From Adhaeretor mobilis (GTDB lineage Bacteria; Planctomycetota; Planctomycetia; Pirellulales; Lacipirellulaceae), in NCBI RefSeq assembly GCF_007741515.1, contig NZ_CP036263.1:2959178-3023177 (forward strand): 64,000 nt of DNA, given 5' to 3'. Positions 1-8,879 of the stretch are shown piece by piece. The first letter of the stretch is position 1. Every line of letters starts with the position of its first letter. The translations under genes were made by a program, and so were the position numbers. The notes beneath the pieces are model-generated. The model ran no database searches, was not told the origin of the DNA, and worked only from the letters and a program-made list of their open reading frames with translations.

Positions 1-137
1 AAATTGCTGATCGAGGCAGCGACGCTCGCTTCTGCGCCGGCGTAGGTGACCTCGAACTCACGCGTTTGTCGCAATCGCAGATTTGCTGGCGAGGCCATAC
101 GTCCCATGATTTCGCCAAAAGTTACAACACACTCCAT
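1..137 (-). CDS. PfkB-family sugar kinase, N-terminal part (KDG kinase-like)
   Basis: Only the first 45 codons lie in the window; the gene continues beyond position 1. The minus-strand reading starts at ATG 137-135 and opens with VVTFGEIMGRM, followed by a segment ending FEVTYAGAEASVAASI. This is the N-terminal pattern of PfkB/ribokinase-family carbohydrate kinases, and the EVTYAGAEA stretch is closest to 2-keto-3-deoxygluconate kinases. Such enzymes phosphorylate KDG to KDPG in the cytoplasm. Substrate is inferred from a short stretch, so a different PfkB kinase is possible. Confidence 0.7.
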   Translation of the reverse strand, partial: MECVVTFGEIMGRMASPANLRLRQTREFEVTYAGAEASVAASISN

Positions 138-935
138 TTCAAACTCCGATTAACGCAATTGCAAAGAGATATTCAGATCTGTTTGCTAGACTTAAGAATA
201 TTATTGCCTTTGCCAAGTTGAGCTGCCGTCGATGAAGGGGCATGCCTCCGCGGCGCAGGCAACGATACCGTCCCTGGCTTCTCTTTCGACCAAGCTGTGC
301 TTAGCGATCCAGGACCTACGTATAACTGGCAGAATGGGTTCGTTCAAGTACTGGACCAATTCGTTGGCATGCAATCCGCCCAACATGGGGAGGAACGAAG
401 TTCCATCGATTTCCGTTCTGAGAAGTACGGCAGATAGTTTGCCACTGAGATCTCAATGTCAATCGCATCGCTTTGGGATCACAAGACCGTATCTAAAAAT
501 GTACTTGAGTAAGGAGCTACTGCCGCCGCCATGGCAAGGCAAAAGGGCTAACGCCGATGGGTGGCGTAGCAATAACGCGCGTGCCGTACAGCAGGCCCAG
601 ATCGAGATGCTTTCATTTGGCGCGGCGGTCGTATTTTTCGTGCGGAGTCACCACCCCCTCTACCTGCCACAAAAAGTCATAGCAGAACGTATTTGAGCCG
701 CGATAAAACGTATGTGCGCCTTGGGATATAGGGTCCCCAAGTGCTTCCAGCTTTGGTATTCAGTGGAGAGATTGTTCGTTATCAGGAGAGTCATGAGTTG
801 CATCACCGTACTTGTCCTCGTAGAGTATCAGGGAGCAACCGGGGTCGATGCATTATCGACGCGGTCTTGTCACCTCTGCAAATTCTCCGACACTAAATCT
901 CTGCCCGCTCCTTAGCTGTCACAACGAGGCTTGCG
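138..935 (-). pseudogene. Gene-poor stretch with decayed minus-strand coding sequence
   Basis: About 800 bases without a credible intact gene. On the minus strand one frame between about 846 and 530 reads as plausible protein (GCSLILYEDKYGDATHDS, then TFYRGSNTFCYDFLWQVEG) but is cut by several in-frame stops, for example at 760-762. A second stretch at 201-456 in another frame reads SFLPMLGGLHANELVQYL and ends in a stop at 201. The pattern looks like one or more old genes broken by stops and frameshifts. I do not recognise the family. Plus-strand open frames over the same bases show no family features. Confidence 0.3.
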
Positions 936-1619
936 ATGGTTTTGCTAGTCGACAACTATGATAGTTTTGTTCACAACCTCGCCCGTTATTTCGAACTACT
1001 CGGACAAGAGACTCACGTTGTTCGCAATGACAAGGTCAATGCTGCGAGTGTTCGCAGCCTGAAGGCCCAGGCGATTGTGCTTTCGCCCGGGCCTTGCGCG
1101 CCGAGTGAAGCAGGCTACTCGCTGGAATTGGTGCGCGAATTTCATCAAGAAGTGCCCTTGCTTGGCATTTGCCTGGGACACCAAACCCTTGGGGCTGCTA
1201 TGGGTGCGAAAGTGGTTCGAGCGAGCGAGCCGCGACATGGGCGTACTTCGGAGATCGAGCATGCAGGGCAGGGCGTTTTTCAGGGAGTTCCCTCTCCGCT
1301 GACGGTTTGTCGGTATCACTCGCTGATCGTGGATGAGGATTCTCTGCCTGAGGAGTTGGAGATAATCGCGCGAAGCACCGGCGATGGGACGATCATGGGG
1401 CTTGCTCATCGTGATTTTCCGACCATCGGCTTGCAGTTTCATCCGGAAGCGATTCTCACTGGCCACGGTTTTCAGCTGCTAGCGAACTTCTTAGAACTGG
1501 CGGATATCAAAGTAACTGCGGACCCAACAGCGCTCGCAGCTAGGGAAGATCGCAGTCCGCCGCCTCGTGCAGAAACGGTAGGACTCAGCTCGGCACCTAC
1601 GGGGCCCATTACTTTTTGA
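936..1619 (+). CDS. pabA: Glutamine amidotransferase, PabA/TrpG type
   Basis: A class I glutamine amidotransferase of 227 residues, the glutaminase subunit of aminodeoxychorismate or anthranilate synthase. It opens with LLVDNYDSFVHNL. The catalytic triad is visible: Cys79 in GICLGHQ, and His169 and Glu171 in FHPEAI. The LSPGP oxyanion loop is at about residues 49-53. A proline-rich tail of about 30 residues follows the domain. No TrpE or PabB partner is in the window. The neighbours (DUF447, beta-RFAP synthase) favour a role in supplying 4-aminobenzoate for folate or methanopterin; that is inference from context. The family call is secure, the choice of PabA over TrpG is not. Confidence 0.85.
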   Translation: MVLLVDNYDSFVHNLARYFELLGQETHVVRNDKVNAASVRSLKAQAIVLSPGPCAPSEAGYSLELVREFHQEVPLLGICLGHQTLGAAMGAKVVRASEPRHGRTSEIEHAGQGVFQGVPSPLTVCRYHSLIVDEDSLPEELEIIARSTGDGTIMGLAHRDFPTIGLQFHPEAILTGHGFQLLANFLELADIKVTADPTALAAREDRSPPPRAETVGLSSAPTGPITF

Positions 1620-1675
1620 GCCTGTTATTCCTAAGCCCGATTCTTCTTGATTGTGTGGGCTGGTATACTCACGGT

Positions 1676-2311
1676 ATGACCGACCTACCCGTTGAACCTC
1701 CTGCTGAGTTACCGAAGCTTGGCGATAGTGGCCGCATTCTTGAGAGTCTCGTAACGACGATTAATGATGACGGCACGACTAACCTCTCGCCCATGGGGCC
1801 GATTGTTGACCGGCAGTTCGGTGTAGGGGACGCGCGGCTGATCCATTTTCGTCCTTACAACACCTCAACGACCTTCGAGAACCTTCGCCGCACGAGGCGA
1901 GGGGTGCTCCACGTGACCGACGATGCCGGTCTGATTGCTATGGCGGCAATTGGGAAGCTCAAGAAATTGCCGAACTTTCGCAAGGCATCCGGATTCGAGG
2001 GGATGATTCTAACCACGGCCTGTCGTTGGTTTGCATTTGAGGTCGTGGGGCTTGATGAGCGCAAAGAACTCACGAACGTCTACGCGCAAATAGTCGAAAA
2101 GGGAACGCTACGGGACCATTTCGGATTCAATCGTGCGTCGCACGCGGTACTCGAACTGGCGATCCTAGCGACGAGAATCGAGTACCTTCCCACCGAAGAG
2201 ATTAGAGTCGCAGCAGAGCGACTTGCTCCTCTTGTCGAGAAAACAGGCGATAAGAAGGACGTAAAGGCATTTCAGCAACTGCAGGGATACCTTGAACAAG
2301 AGCTGCCGTGA
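1676..2311 (+). CDS. DUF447 domain protein, methanopterin-associated
   Basis: A 211-residue protein. ATG 1676 was chosen over an in-frame TTG at 1616 that overlaps pabA, because the conserved part starts soon after with ILESLVTTINDDGTTNLSPM. This flavin-reductase-like split-barrel pattern, followed by FRPYNTSTTFENLRRTRRG and a helical C-terminus, matches DUF447. DUF447 proteins occur in archaea, methylotrophs and planctomycetes beside tetrahydromethanopterin C1 genes; their biochemical role is not settled. Here the gene sits between pabA and the beta-RFAP synthase gene, all on the plus strand. The family call is fairly secure; the function is inferred from location. Confidence 0.8.
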   Translation: MTDLPVEPPAELPKLGDSGRILESLVTTINDDGTTNLSPMGPIVDRQFGVGDARLIHFRPYNTSTTFENLRRTRRGVLHVTDDAGLIAMAAIGKLKKLPNFRKASGFEGMILTTACRWFAFEVVGLDERKELTNVYAQIVEKGTLRDHFGFNRASHAVLELAILATRIEYLPTEEIRVAAERLAPLVEKTGDKKDVKAFQQLQGYLEQELP

Positions 2312-2365
2312 GTATGCGGCTTCGGGCCAGGAAGCAGTAGCCTAAAGAAGCTATGGAAATAACCT

Positions 2366-2539
2366 ATGCCTGACAAACATCATGAGACTGCGAGACTGCT
2401 GAAGCGAAAATGGGTGGCAATTATAGTTGTTTTTTTGATCGTGGCCACGCTGACAATCTTCGACCCAGGCCCAGTGAAGCTCCTAATTGCAACGTGTAGT
2501 TTCATTCTATTGTTCTCATTGTCTCGGCAAACTATGTAG
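2366..2539 (+). CDS. Small single-pass membrane protein, 57 residues
   Basis: Starts at ATG 2366 and stops at TAG 2537-2539. The product begins with a charged MPDKHHETARLLKRKW, followed by a hydrophobic segment (WVAIIVVFLIVATLTIF) and a second, shorter hydrophobic stretch (LLIATCSFILLFSL). It lies between the DUF447 gene and the beta-RFAP synthase gene on the same strand, and its stop is about 40 bases before the next likely start. Nothing else about it is recognisable. It is called because of its position within the cluster and its coherent membrane topology. Confidence 0.5.
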   Translation: MPDKHHETARLLKRKWVAIIVVFLIVATLTIFDPGPVKLLIATCSFILLFSLSRQTM

Positions 2540-2580
2540 ATTTGATAGAACACCACAGTCGTCAGGCAGTACTCAGAGTA

Positions 2581-3567
2581 ATGGAAAACATGAATGAGAA
2601 ATCGTCGTTGAGGAGTGTTAGAGTGCTAGCGCCCTGTCGACTGCATTTTGGACTGATGCGATTCGGAGTAAGCGGTGGACAGCAGCGAAGCTATGGTGGT
2701 TTGGGGCTGATGGTTAAGCAGCAGCGGGTCGTAATCGAAGTTGCAAGGGCCAAACAGTGGTCCACTTCCGGACCTCATGGAGAGCGAGTGATTGGTTATG
2801 CCCAGCGGGTTACGAAGAGAATCGGCGAGGGTACCAACCCGTTGCAGATCGCTGTCTCAGAAGCCCCACGCGAGCACATCGGGCTGGGAGTTGGAACTCA
2901 GTTGGCACTCTCCACGGCTGCGGGGGTGCTTCAGTTGTTCGGGCACGAGGTTCCTCCTGTTGCAGAGCTTGCCCAACTCGTAGGCCGTGGCAATCGCAGT
3001 GCAGTTGGCGCACACGGGTTTGAACAAGGCGGGTTGATCCTGGAGAATGGGTTCACGCAACCTGACTCCCTGGGAGAACTTACCAAACGAGTTGGCGTAC
3101 CGAGAGAGTGGCGGTTCGTCCTAGCAACGATTCCGACAAACAAGGCTATTCATGGCTTAGCCGAACAAACCGCGTTCGATGAAGTTCCTGCGATTCCCGA
3201 GACAACGACCGCGACTCTTTTGAGGCTAGCTATCGAGGAGATCCTTCCGGCAGCGGAGCGGAACGATTGTGAACGCTTTGGAGCAGCGCTGTACGAGTAC
3301 GGCTACAGGGCAGGGGAGTGCTTCAAGAGCGTGCAAGGCGGCGCTTATGCCACTAAAGAGTTAGCAGTAGCTGTGGCTAGACTTCGCGAGCTAGGAGTGC
3401 AAGGAGTGGGGCAATCGTCTTGGGGACCAACTCTCTATGCGGTTGTTGAGAACTCAGAACTCGCCGAAGAACTATTGGCCGAGATCGGTCCGATGGCAGA
3501 ATTCAAAGGTGCCGTGCTTCAAATCATCGAACCTAATAATCGAGGCGCTTCCTTCACACGTAACTAA
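2581..3567 (+). CDS. Beta-ribofuranosylaminobenzene 5'-phosphate synthase
   Basis: A GHMP-superfamily protein of about 328 residues. The first ATG is 2581; a second lies at 2590, and an upstream TTG at 2542 seems too early. The N-terminus has the family feature APCRLHFGLMRFG, followed by GGLGLMV and the GHMP-type turn HIGLGVGTQLALSTA. Later features are GNRSAVGAHGFEQGGLILE and the C-terminal GVGQSSWGPTLYAVV. Beta-RFAP synthase condenses 4-aminobenzoate with PRPP, releasing CO2 and pyrophosphate, the first committed step of methanopterin synthesis. The pabA-like and DUF447 genes upstream support this over a sugar kinase of the same superfamily. Confidence 0.85.
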   Translation: MENMNEKSSLRSVRVLAPCRLHFGLMRFGVSGGQQRSYGGLGLMVKQQRVVIEVARAKQWSTSGPHGERVIGYAQRVTKRIGEGTNPLQIAVSEAPREHIGLGVGTQLALSTAAGVLQLFGHEVPPVAELAQLVGRGNRSAVGAHGFEQGGLILENGFTQPDSLGELTKRVGVPREWRFVLATIPTNKAIHGLAEQTAFDEVPAIPETTTATLLRLAIEEILPAAERNDCERFGAALYEYGYRAGECFKSVQGGAYATKELAVAVARLRELGVQGVGQSSWGPTLYAVVENSELAEELLAEIGPMAEFKGAVLQIIEPNNRGASFTRN

Positions 3568-3581
3568 TTGTGGCTGGCAAT

Positions 3582-4469
3582 TCAAAGCAACCCGTAGGCG
3601 GTCAACGTTTTCTTAAGCGACCCACGTTGATCGTCTGTTAGCTGAGTCATAGGCAAACGAAGCTCGCCCGTATCGCGACCCAGCATAGCCATGGCGGCTT
3701 TCACAGGGATGGGATTGGTCGAAAGACTGAGCATGTCGCGGCAGAGGGGGAATAGCTTTGCATGCCACTCGCGTGCGGTAGTGTAGTCGCCTTCAGTGGC
3801 TGCTTTGACAAGGGCGATCATATCCTGCGGAATGATATTGCCCACGACCGAGACCACGCCTTCCGCTCCGACGGACATCAAGGGAAGCGTCAAGCTATCG
3901 TCGCCGCTTAGTACCGTCAGGTTCGAGGAAGCCAGTATGGCAGAGGCTTGATCGAGCGAACCGGTCGCCTCCTTGACCATCGTGATGTTTTCTAGCTCGC
4001 CGAGACGGGCGATGGTCTCAGGCTCGATGTTTTTGCCGGTGCGGCCCGGAATGTTGTAGACGCAAAGCTGAATGCCGACTTCCTCGGCTAGGCACTTATA
4101 ATGTTGGTAAAAGCCTTCCTGAGTGGGCTTGTTGTAGTAGGGAGCAACTTGTAACGCGGCATCGGCACCTACGCTTTCCGCGAACTTGGTAAGCCGAAGA
4201 GCTTCAGCCGTGCTATTGGAACCTGTGCCGGGCATGACCTTGATGCGGCCTGCGGCATATTCGCACACGAAGCCGATGACCTGCTCGTGTTCTTCGTGCG
4301 TGAGCGTAGGAGACTCGCCCGTGGTGCCAACCGGGCAGAGGCAATTTGTGCCAGCCTCGACCTGGAAGTCGATTTGCTGCTTGAATAGCTCGTAGTCAAC
4401 TTCGCCGTTCTTCAGGGGGGTTGTCAGCGCGACGGACAAACCGGCAAAGCTTGCTCCTTTAGTGGCCAT
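3582..4469 (-). CDS. dapA: 4-hydroxy-tetrahydrodipicolinate synthase
   Basis: A 295-residue TIM-barrel aldolase that condenses pyruvate with aspartate semialdehyde in the lysine and diaminopimelate pathway. Visible hallmarks are the pyruvate-binding VGTTGES at residues 47-53, the catalytic tyrosine Tyr138 in VYNIPGRTG with Arg143 in the same loop, and the Schiff-base lysine Lys166 in MVKEATG. Length is normal for DapA. It follows pdxJ on the same strand with about 110 bases between them, so the two may be co-transcribed. N-acetylneuraminate lyase-like paralogues share the fold, but the loop residues fit DapA well. Confidence 0.92.
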   Translation of the reverse strand: MATKGASFAGLSVALTTPLKNGEVDYELFKQQIDFQVEAGTNCLCPVGTTGESPTLTHEEHEQVIGFVCEYAAGRIKVMPGTGSNSTAEALRLTKFAESVGADAALQVAPYYNKPTQEGFYQHYKCLAEEVGIQLCVYNIPGRTGKNIEPETIARLGELENITMVKEATGSLDQASAILASSNLTVLSGDDSLTLPLMSVGAEGVVSVVGNIIPQDMIALVKAATEGDYTTAREWHAKLFPLCRDMLSLSTNPIPVKAAMAMLGRDTGELRLPMTQLTDDQRGSLKKTLTAYGLL

Positions 4470-4579
4470 ATCATTTAAATCCTAGAATAATCAGCGGCTT
4501 TGGGTGACATCCAACAGACTGGGCATGATAAGGCGATCGCGAGCTGCACGCAATTGGCAGCTAAGCCGCAAGCGGCTGG

Positions 4580-5293
4580 TTAGCGGATGAGCTGTTTCAT
4601 GTCGCGGACTGCCTTCTCGAGCCCTACCATGATGGCCCGGGCGATGATGCTGTGACCGATGTTGAGCTCGCACATCGAATCGATTGCAGCCACGGGCTGG
4701 ACATTGCGATAGGTGAGCCCATGACCTGCGTGCAGAGTAAGCCCGGCATCGACAATCTGTTTGCCGGCTGTTCGAAGGGTCTCTAATTCCGCCTCTCCAG
4801 CAAAGGTGGCTGTCGCCTCTGCATAGGCACCTGTATGGAGTTCAACGGCATCTGCCCCAAGTTCTTTCGCGGCGTCGATCTGAGCTGGGTCGGGGTCGAG
4901 AAACAGGCTGACGACGATACCCGCATCTTTGAGTCGCTTGATGGATTCTGCCACGCGGTCCTTCTGGCCAACGACTTCCAGCCCTCCCTCAGTGGTGACT
5001 TCCTCCCGTCGCTCGGGTACTAGCGTCGCTTGGTAAGGCCGGGACTGACAGGCGATTTCGAGGACTTCCATGTCGCAGGCGAGTTCGAGGTTGAGCTTCA
5101 CGGCTACGGTCTGTCGCAGGAGGTGTAGGTCGCGTTCTTGGATATGCCGACGATCTTCTCGCAAGTGCAAGGTGATGCCGTCGGCACCGCCCAGTTCTGC
5201 CAGCGACGCGGCCCAAATAGGATCGGGTTCGTTGGTTTTGCGAGCTTCGCGTACGGTGGCTACGTGATCGATATTGACACCGAGAGAGGGCAT
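4580..5293 (-). CDS. pdxJ: Pyridoxine 5'-phosphate synthase
   Basis: PdxJ closes the pyridoxine ring from 3-amino-2-oxopropyl phosphate and 1-deoxyxylulose 5-phosphate in DXP-dependent vitamin B6 synthesis. The start is set at ATG 5293, giving 237 residues, because [18 protein letters not shown] is the typical N-terminus; an in-frame ATG at 5335 would add 14 atypical residues. Other family features are [27 protein letters not shown], the phosphate-binding [11 protein letters not shown], and [11 protein letters not shown] near the C-terminus. It lies upstream of dapA on the same strand. Confidence 0.93.
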   Translation of the reverse strand: MPSLGVNIDHVATVREARKTNEPDPIWAASLAELGGADGITLHLREDRRHIQERDLHLLRQTVAVKLNLELACDMEVLEIACQSRPYQATLVPERREEVTTEGGLEVVGQKDRVAESIKRLKDAGIVVSLFLDPDPAQIDAAKELGADAVELHTGAYAEATATFAGEAELETLRTAGKQIVDAGLTLHAGHGLTYRNVQPVAAIDSMCELNIGHSIIARAIMVGLEKAVRDMKQLIR

Positions 5294-5701
5294 GACTGGT
5301 TCGTGTGGTGGTTTGAGTGAACGTACGGTTTCCAACCAGACACTCAGCCTACTAAGAATGTTCGCGAGGGCATAGGTGGTCCCTTAGCAACATAGGGATT
5401 GGCAGGTGTTGTGGGAAATCAACAACTTACGGGCGTAGAGAATCCCCTGCTGATACAGCCGTCAAGATCGGCAGGAAAATCATTTCTCTAAATGGGTTAA
5501 GGATCCAGCTTGCGCACCACCGTGGGCTAGAATTCAGGAGTAAGGCGTGTTTCATCCCAGTCACTTCCCAGACACGCTAGTTCCTTATCTACATAGGCAC
5601 CGCAAGATAGGCACCGCAAGTCAGCCCACGGAGGTTGATGACCGGTGTCACCTTTTCAAAACATTTCTATTCTGAAGACACATTTGAGGGAAGAACTGAC
5701 C
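5294..5701. other. Intergenic region between pdxJ and the next plus-strand gene
   Basis: About 400 bases between divergently read genes, so both promoters should lie here. The only structure seen is a 14-base tandem duplication (ATAGGCACCGCAAG) at about 5596-5620. No conserved ORF was found. Confidence 0.4.
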
Positions 5702-6037
5702 ATGGATTGCCAAACATTAGCTCGCCGCATACAAGACCTTCAACCGGAAGCCACACCACAAGATGTGGCTCGGCTCTGTTTGCTGCTCAGCAATAGCCGT
5801 ACAGACTTGGGAGTCCTGGATGCTCCCGAGTCTCTCACCGACGCATGGAACGAAACGGGCCTAAAATTGCAGGCGTCAACCGACCAACATGCGGCGATGA
5901 CTCAAGAGTTGGAAGACCTTGCCAATTCCGATCCGGAGCAATTTTCCCAAGATCAAATTTGGGTACTTATTCGCGCGATCAAAGTGCAGAGCCAAGTCCT
6001 GCAAATGTACATTGGTCAGCAAGCTTTGGACGTTTAA
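5702..6037 (+). CDS. Small acidic helical protein of unknown function
   Basis: A 111-residue protein; ATG 5702 was preferred to ATG 5645 because a purine-rich ribosome-binding-like stretch (GAGGGAAG) lies just before it and the upstream 19 codons look unstructured. It begins MDCQTLARRIQDLQPEATP and is predicted by eye to be entirely helical and acidic, with a C-terminal segment DQIWVLIRAIKVQSQVLQMYIG. No catalytic motif, signal peptide or membrane segment is evident. It ends 17 bases before the convergent mgtE gene. Codon use resembles its neighbours. I do not recognise the family. Confidence 0.6.
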   Translation: MDCQTLARRIQDLQPEATPQDVARLCLLLSNSRTDLGVLDAPESLTDAWNETGLKLQASTDQHAAMTQELEDLANSDPEQFSQDQIWVLIRAIKVQSQVLQMYIGQQALDV

Positions 6038-6053
6038 GTTTGCCGCTTGCGGC

Positions 6054-7508
6054 TTAGCCAGCACCGACACCGCCCCCGAGTTCCTCCAGCATGAATATCG
6101 CCACGCTCATGTAGATGACGATTCCGGCGATATCGATGATTCCCGTGAGAAAGGGACTGCTCATCAGCGCTTCATCGAGTCCGAGCCGTCGGAAGAGCAA
6201 CGGTAGCAGTGAACCGACAATCGTGCCACAGATGACGACCGAAAGCAGCGTGATCGGCACCACGAGTGCTTGTTGCGTCGTCAGCTCTGACTGGACGATG
6301 CGTACTACAAAGAAGCCCAGCATCGCCAGGAAGCTTCCTAGGCAGAGGCCGGTGATAATCTCACGGCGGACGACTTTGAGCCAATCGCCGGGCACGAGGT
6401 CTTTGTTGGTGAGGCCACGTATGACGAGCGTCGTCGACTGCGTACCGCTGTTGCCGCCGCTGGAAATCACCAGAGGTATGAACAGCACCAGCCAAGTGAC
6501 TTTAGCGAGCGTGTCCTCATAGCCCTTCAGGGCTGCGGCGGTAAGCATCGCGGCCACGAACAACACGGTCAGCCACACGCCCCGCTTCCAGGCGAGCGTG
6601 TACCACGGAGTTTCCATGTACGTTTCGTCAAGCGGTTCGACGGCACCTGCGAGATAGGCGTCTTCTTCCGCTTCTTCGCGGAGCACGTCAATCACGTCGT
6701 CGTGCGTGATAATGCCGACCAGATGCTGTTCGCTATCCACGACGGGGATGGCGAGAAAGTCGTACTCGGCAACCTTTGAGGCCACGGTCTCTTGATCGTC
6801 CGTGTCAGTAACCGTAAGCAGATCACGCTCCATCAGATCGCTGATCAATTTGTTTGGGCGGCCCAGGTTGGTGACCAACTGCCGCGCCGAAACCAAGCCT
6901 CGCAGATGGTTCTCCTCGTCAACAATATAGATGTAGTAAATTGTTTCGTGATCTGCGGATTGACGAGCAACTTCCTCCAGTGCTTCACGCACTGTCAGAG
7001 TTTCTGGCAATCGCGCCATATCGCTTGTCATTACAGCACCAGCAGTGCCTTCAGGATGCTGGCTGAGACGCTGGATATCGCGGCGTTCTTCCGTGGGGAG
7101 CAGCGGCAGGATGCTATCTACCGAGACATCCTCTACCTCCTTGAGCAGGTCCACACGGTCGTCGTGCGGCATATTTGCGATCAGGTCGCTGGCTTCCTGG
7201 GGGTCGGCCGATTCAAGAATATCAACTTGTTGCTGCTCAGGTAGATAGGTGAACACATCCACTCGTGTGGTGGCATCCGTTGCCAGCAGTACCTGCCAGG
7301 CTTCGGCAGAGCTTAGCCCCTCCATGAATTCAGCGGTTCGCGCAGCGTGCAACGCGGTGCAGAACTCGTTTAAGCCCTGCTCGTCGTCTGAGGCGAGCAT
7401 CTCGCGAATTTCAGGGAGATAGAGCGTATTAATCATTGCGTATGGAAGTTGACTTCTTACCGACTGACGTGGGGTGACTATTCCCTCAGTGAGCCTAGTA
7501 GTTGACAT
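6054..7508 (-). CDS. mgtE: Magnesium transporter, MgtE family
   Basis: An integral membrane Mg2+ channel of 484 residues. The order is typical of MgtE: a helical N-domain rich in acidic residues with repeats such as EQQQVDILESADPQEASDLIANMPHDDRVDLL (about residues 60-140), two CBS domains (about 140-265, with VTDTDDQETVASKVAEYDF and DVIDVL), and a C-terminal channel domain of five membrane segments. That domain carries the pore signature PLVISSGGNSGTQSTTLVIRGL at about residues 350-375. The N- and CBS domains form the cytoplasmic magnesium sensor in studied homologues. An alternative start at ATG 7436 would shorten the N-terminus. Full length, no damage seen. Confidence 0.93.
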   Translation of the reverse strand: MSTTRLTEGIVTPRQSVRSQLPYAMINTLYLPEIREMLASDDEQGLNEFCTALHAARTAEFMEGLSSAEAWQVLLATDATTRVDVFTYLPEQQQVDILESADPQEASDLIANMPHDDRVDLLKEVEDVSVDSILPLLPTEERRDIQRLSQHPEGTAGAVMTSDMARLPETLTVREALEEVARQSADHETIYYIYIVDEENHLRGLVSARQLVTNLGRPNKLISDLMERDLLTVTDTDDQETVASKVAEYDFLAIPVVDSEQHLVGIITHDDVIDVLREEAEEDAYLAGAVEPLDETYMETPWYTLAWKRGVWLTVLFVAAMLTAAALKGYEDTLAKVTWLVLFIPLVISSGGNSGTQSTTLVIRGLTNKDLVPGDWLKVVRREIITGLCLGSFLAMLGFFVVRIVQSELTTQQALVVPITLLSVVICGTIVGSLLPLLFRRLGLDEALMSSPFLTGIIDIAGIVIYMSVAIFMLEELGGGVGAG

Positions 7509-7737
7509 ATTCTTGCCAGCAAACTAGCCTACCTTTAGGCCCTTAGGGAAGGGAGTTAACGGGAAGGGAGTTCGGCGGCATCGCACGCCAGCACTGTCCC
7601 GTATCGCGTTTTCCCTGCTGGCCTTGACCTACTGATCTGCACACCCCTTGATTTGCGAAGGCTCTGCCGCGGCAGCGACCCCATGTGTTTTCACCTGGGA
7701 ACATTCTGCCCCAGCATGGCTTCCGCTCCCAACAACC

Positions 7738-8526
7738 ATGAGCACTCGCTCTACGCCTGAGCTTGAAGAAGCTGTTTCTACCAGTCCCTCGCCATCTACG
7801 GAGGACTGTTCTCGTCGAGCCGATCTGGACGGCTGCCAGGCTGCCCTAGGCTATTCTTTCAACGATCTTGATCTGCTGGAAGCAGCTCTAACGCATGCCT
7901 CCGGAGTCGTACATCGCCTTTCGTCCAACGAGCGTATGGAGTTTCTTGGCGACGCAATCTTAGGGGCAGTGGTTTGCGAGCGGCTGTTCCATCTCTATCC
8001 AGAGTACTCCGAAGGCGAGCTAACGAAAGTCAAATCGGTTGTCGTGAGTAGAGAAACTTGTGCTTTGTTGAGCGAAGAGATGGGGTTGGACCAGTTTTTG
8101 ATTCTTGGCAAAGGAATGGCGTCCGACCCGCAGATCCCCAAGTCCGTCTTGGCAGCGGTGCTTGAATCGTTGATTGCTGCGATCTATCTCGATGGTGGGG
8201 GAGAACCCGCGAAGGACTTTATTCTTCGTTGTGTTGACGACAAGATCGAAGCCACTGTGAACTCGGAGTTTGGAGGGAACTTCAAGTCGTTGCTCCAGCA
8301 GCATGCCCAACGCGAGCACGGCGTAACGCCCGTTTACGAACTTCTTGACGAGAAGGGCCCCGATCACGCCAAGTGCTTCCAGATTGCTGCTCATGTGAGT
8401 AAGCAGCAATACGTCCCGGCTTGGGGGAAAAGCAAGAAGGAGGCAGAGCAACGGGCAGCCCAGAATGCCATTTGTGACCTTCGTGGCGAGGAAGTACCTC
8501 ACACGAGCGAAGCCTCGCTCGATTAG
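7738..8526 (+). CDS. rnc: Ribonuclease III
   Basis: A double-strand-specific endoribonuclease that processes rRNA precursors and other structured RNAs. From ATG 7738 it has 262 residues; an in-frame TTG at 7648 would add a poorly conserved leader. After a low-complexity N-terminal stretch of about 30 residues comes the RNase III domain with its signature NERMEFLGDAILG (catalytic Glu68 and Asp72). The double-stranded RNA-binding domain occupies roughly residues 180-250, ending in GKSKKEAEQRAAQNAI. A complete, ordinary Rnc apart from the serine/threonine-rich leader. Confidence 0.93.
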   Translation: MSTRSTPELEEAVSTSPSPSTEDCSRRADLDGCQAALGYSFNDLDLLEAALTHASGVVHRLSSNERMEFLGDAILGAVVCERLFHLYPEYSEGELTKVKSVVVSRETCALLSEEMGLDQFLILGKGMASDPQIPKSVLAAVLESLIAAIYLDGGGEPAKDFILRCVDDKIEATVNSEFGGNFKSLLQQHAQREHGVTPVYELLDEKGPDHAKCFQIAAHVSKQQYVPAWGKSKKEAEQRAAQNAICDLRGEEVPHTSEASLD

Positions 8527-8630
8527 CGACTGCATTACCGTTGGGAATCAGGTACCATAGTCGCTGCATTCGTTCTGTCAGGTCTGGCTCTCAGGTACTG
8601 AAGAGCCATTTCATCCAAGAGGTAGCGTTC

Positions 8631-8879
8631 ATGAATCGTAGCAACACCCGGCTGGGGCTAATACTCTTTGCCGTTTATTTAGTTCTGTACGGTGGCTTTG
8701 TGTTGCTGAACGCCTTCTCGCCCGAGACAATGGAATCCACACCGATTGCTGGGATCAACTTGGCGATACTCTCTGGATTCGGGCTCATCATCGGCGCGTT
8801 TGTGCTCGCACTGATCTATGGTGTGATGTGCGGGCCGGACGATGAAGTACCCAGCCAAGAAAGGGAGGAGCAACAGTGA
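8631..8879 (+). CDS. DUF485 small membrane protein, symporter partner
   Basis: An 82-residue protein with two hydrophobic segments (LGLILFAVYLVLYGGFVLLNAF and INLAILSGFGLIIGAFVLALIYGVMC) joined by a short loop and ending in an acidic tail. This size and topology match DUF485 (YjcH-like) proteins, which in many bacteria are encoded directly upstream of ActP-type acetate symporters. That arrangement holds here: its TGA stop overlaps the GTG start of the symporter gene at 8876-8879, so translation is probably coupled. The start is ATG 8631; longer in-frame readings upstream look non-coding. Confidence 0.85.
   Translation: MNRSNTRLGLILFAVYLVLYGGFVLLNAFSPETMESTPIAGINLAILSGFGLIIGAFVLALIYGVMCGPDDEVPSQEREEQQ

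Noticed and set aside
1616..1675. Extended start of the DUF447 gene at TTG 1616
   Set aside because: It would overlap the pabA-type stop, encode an unconserved hydrophobic leader, and an ATG at 1676 fits the family start.
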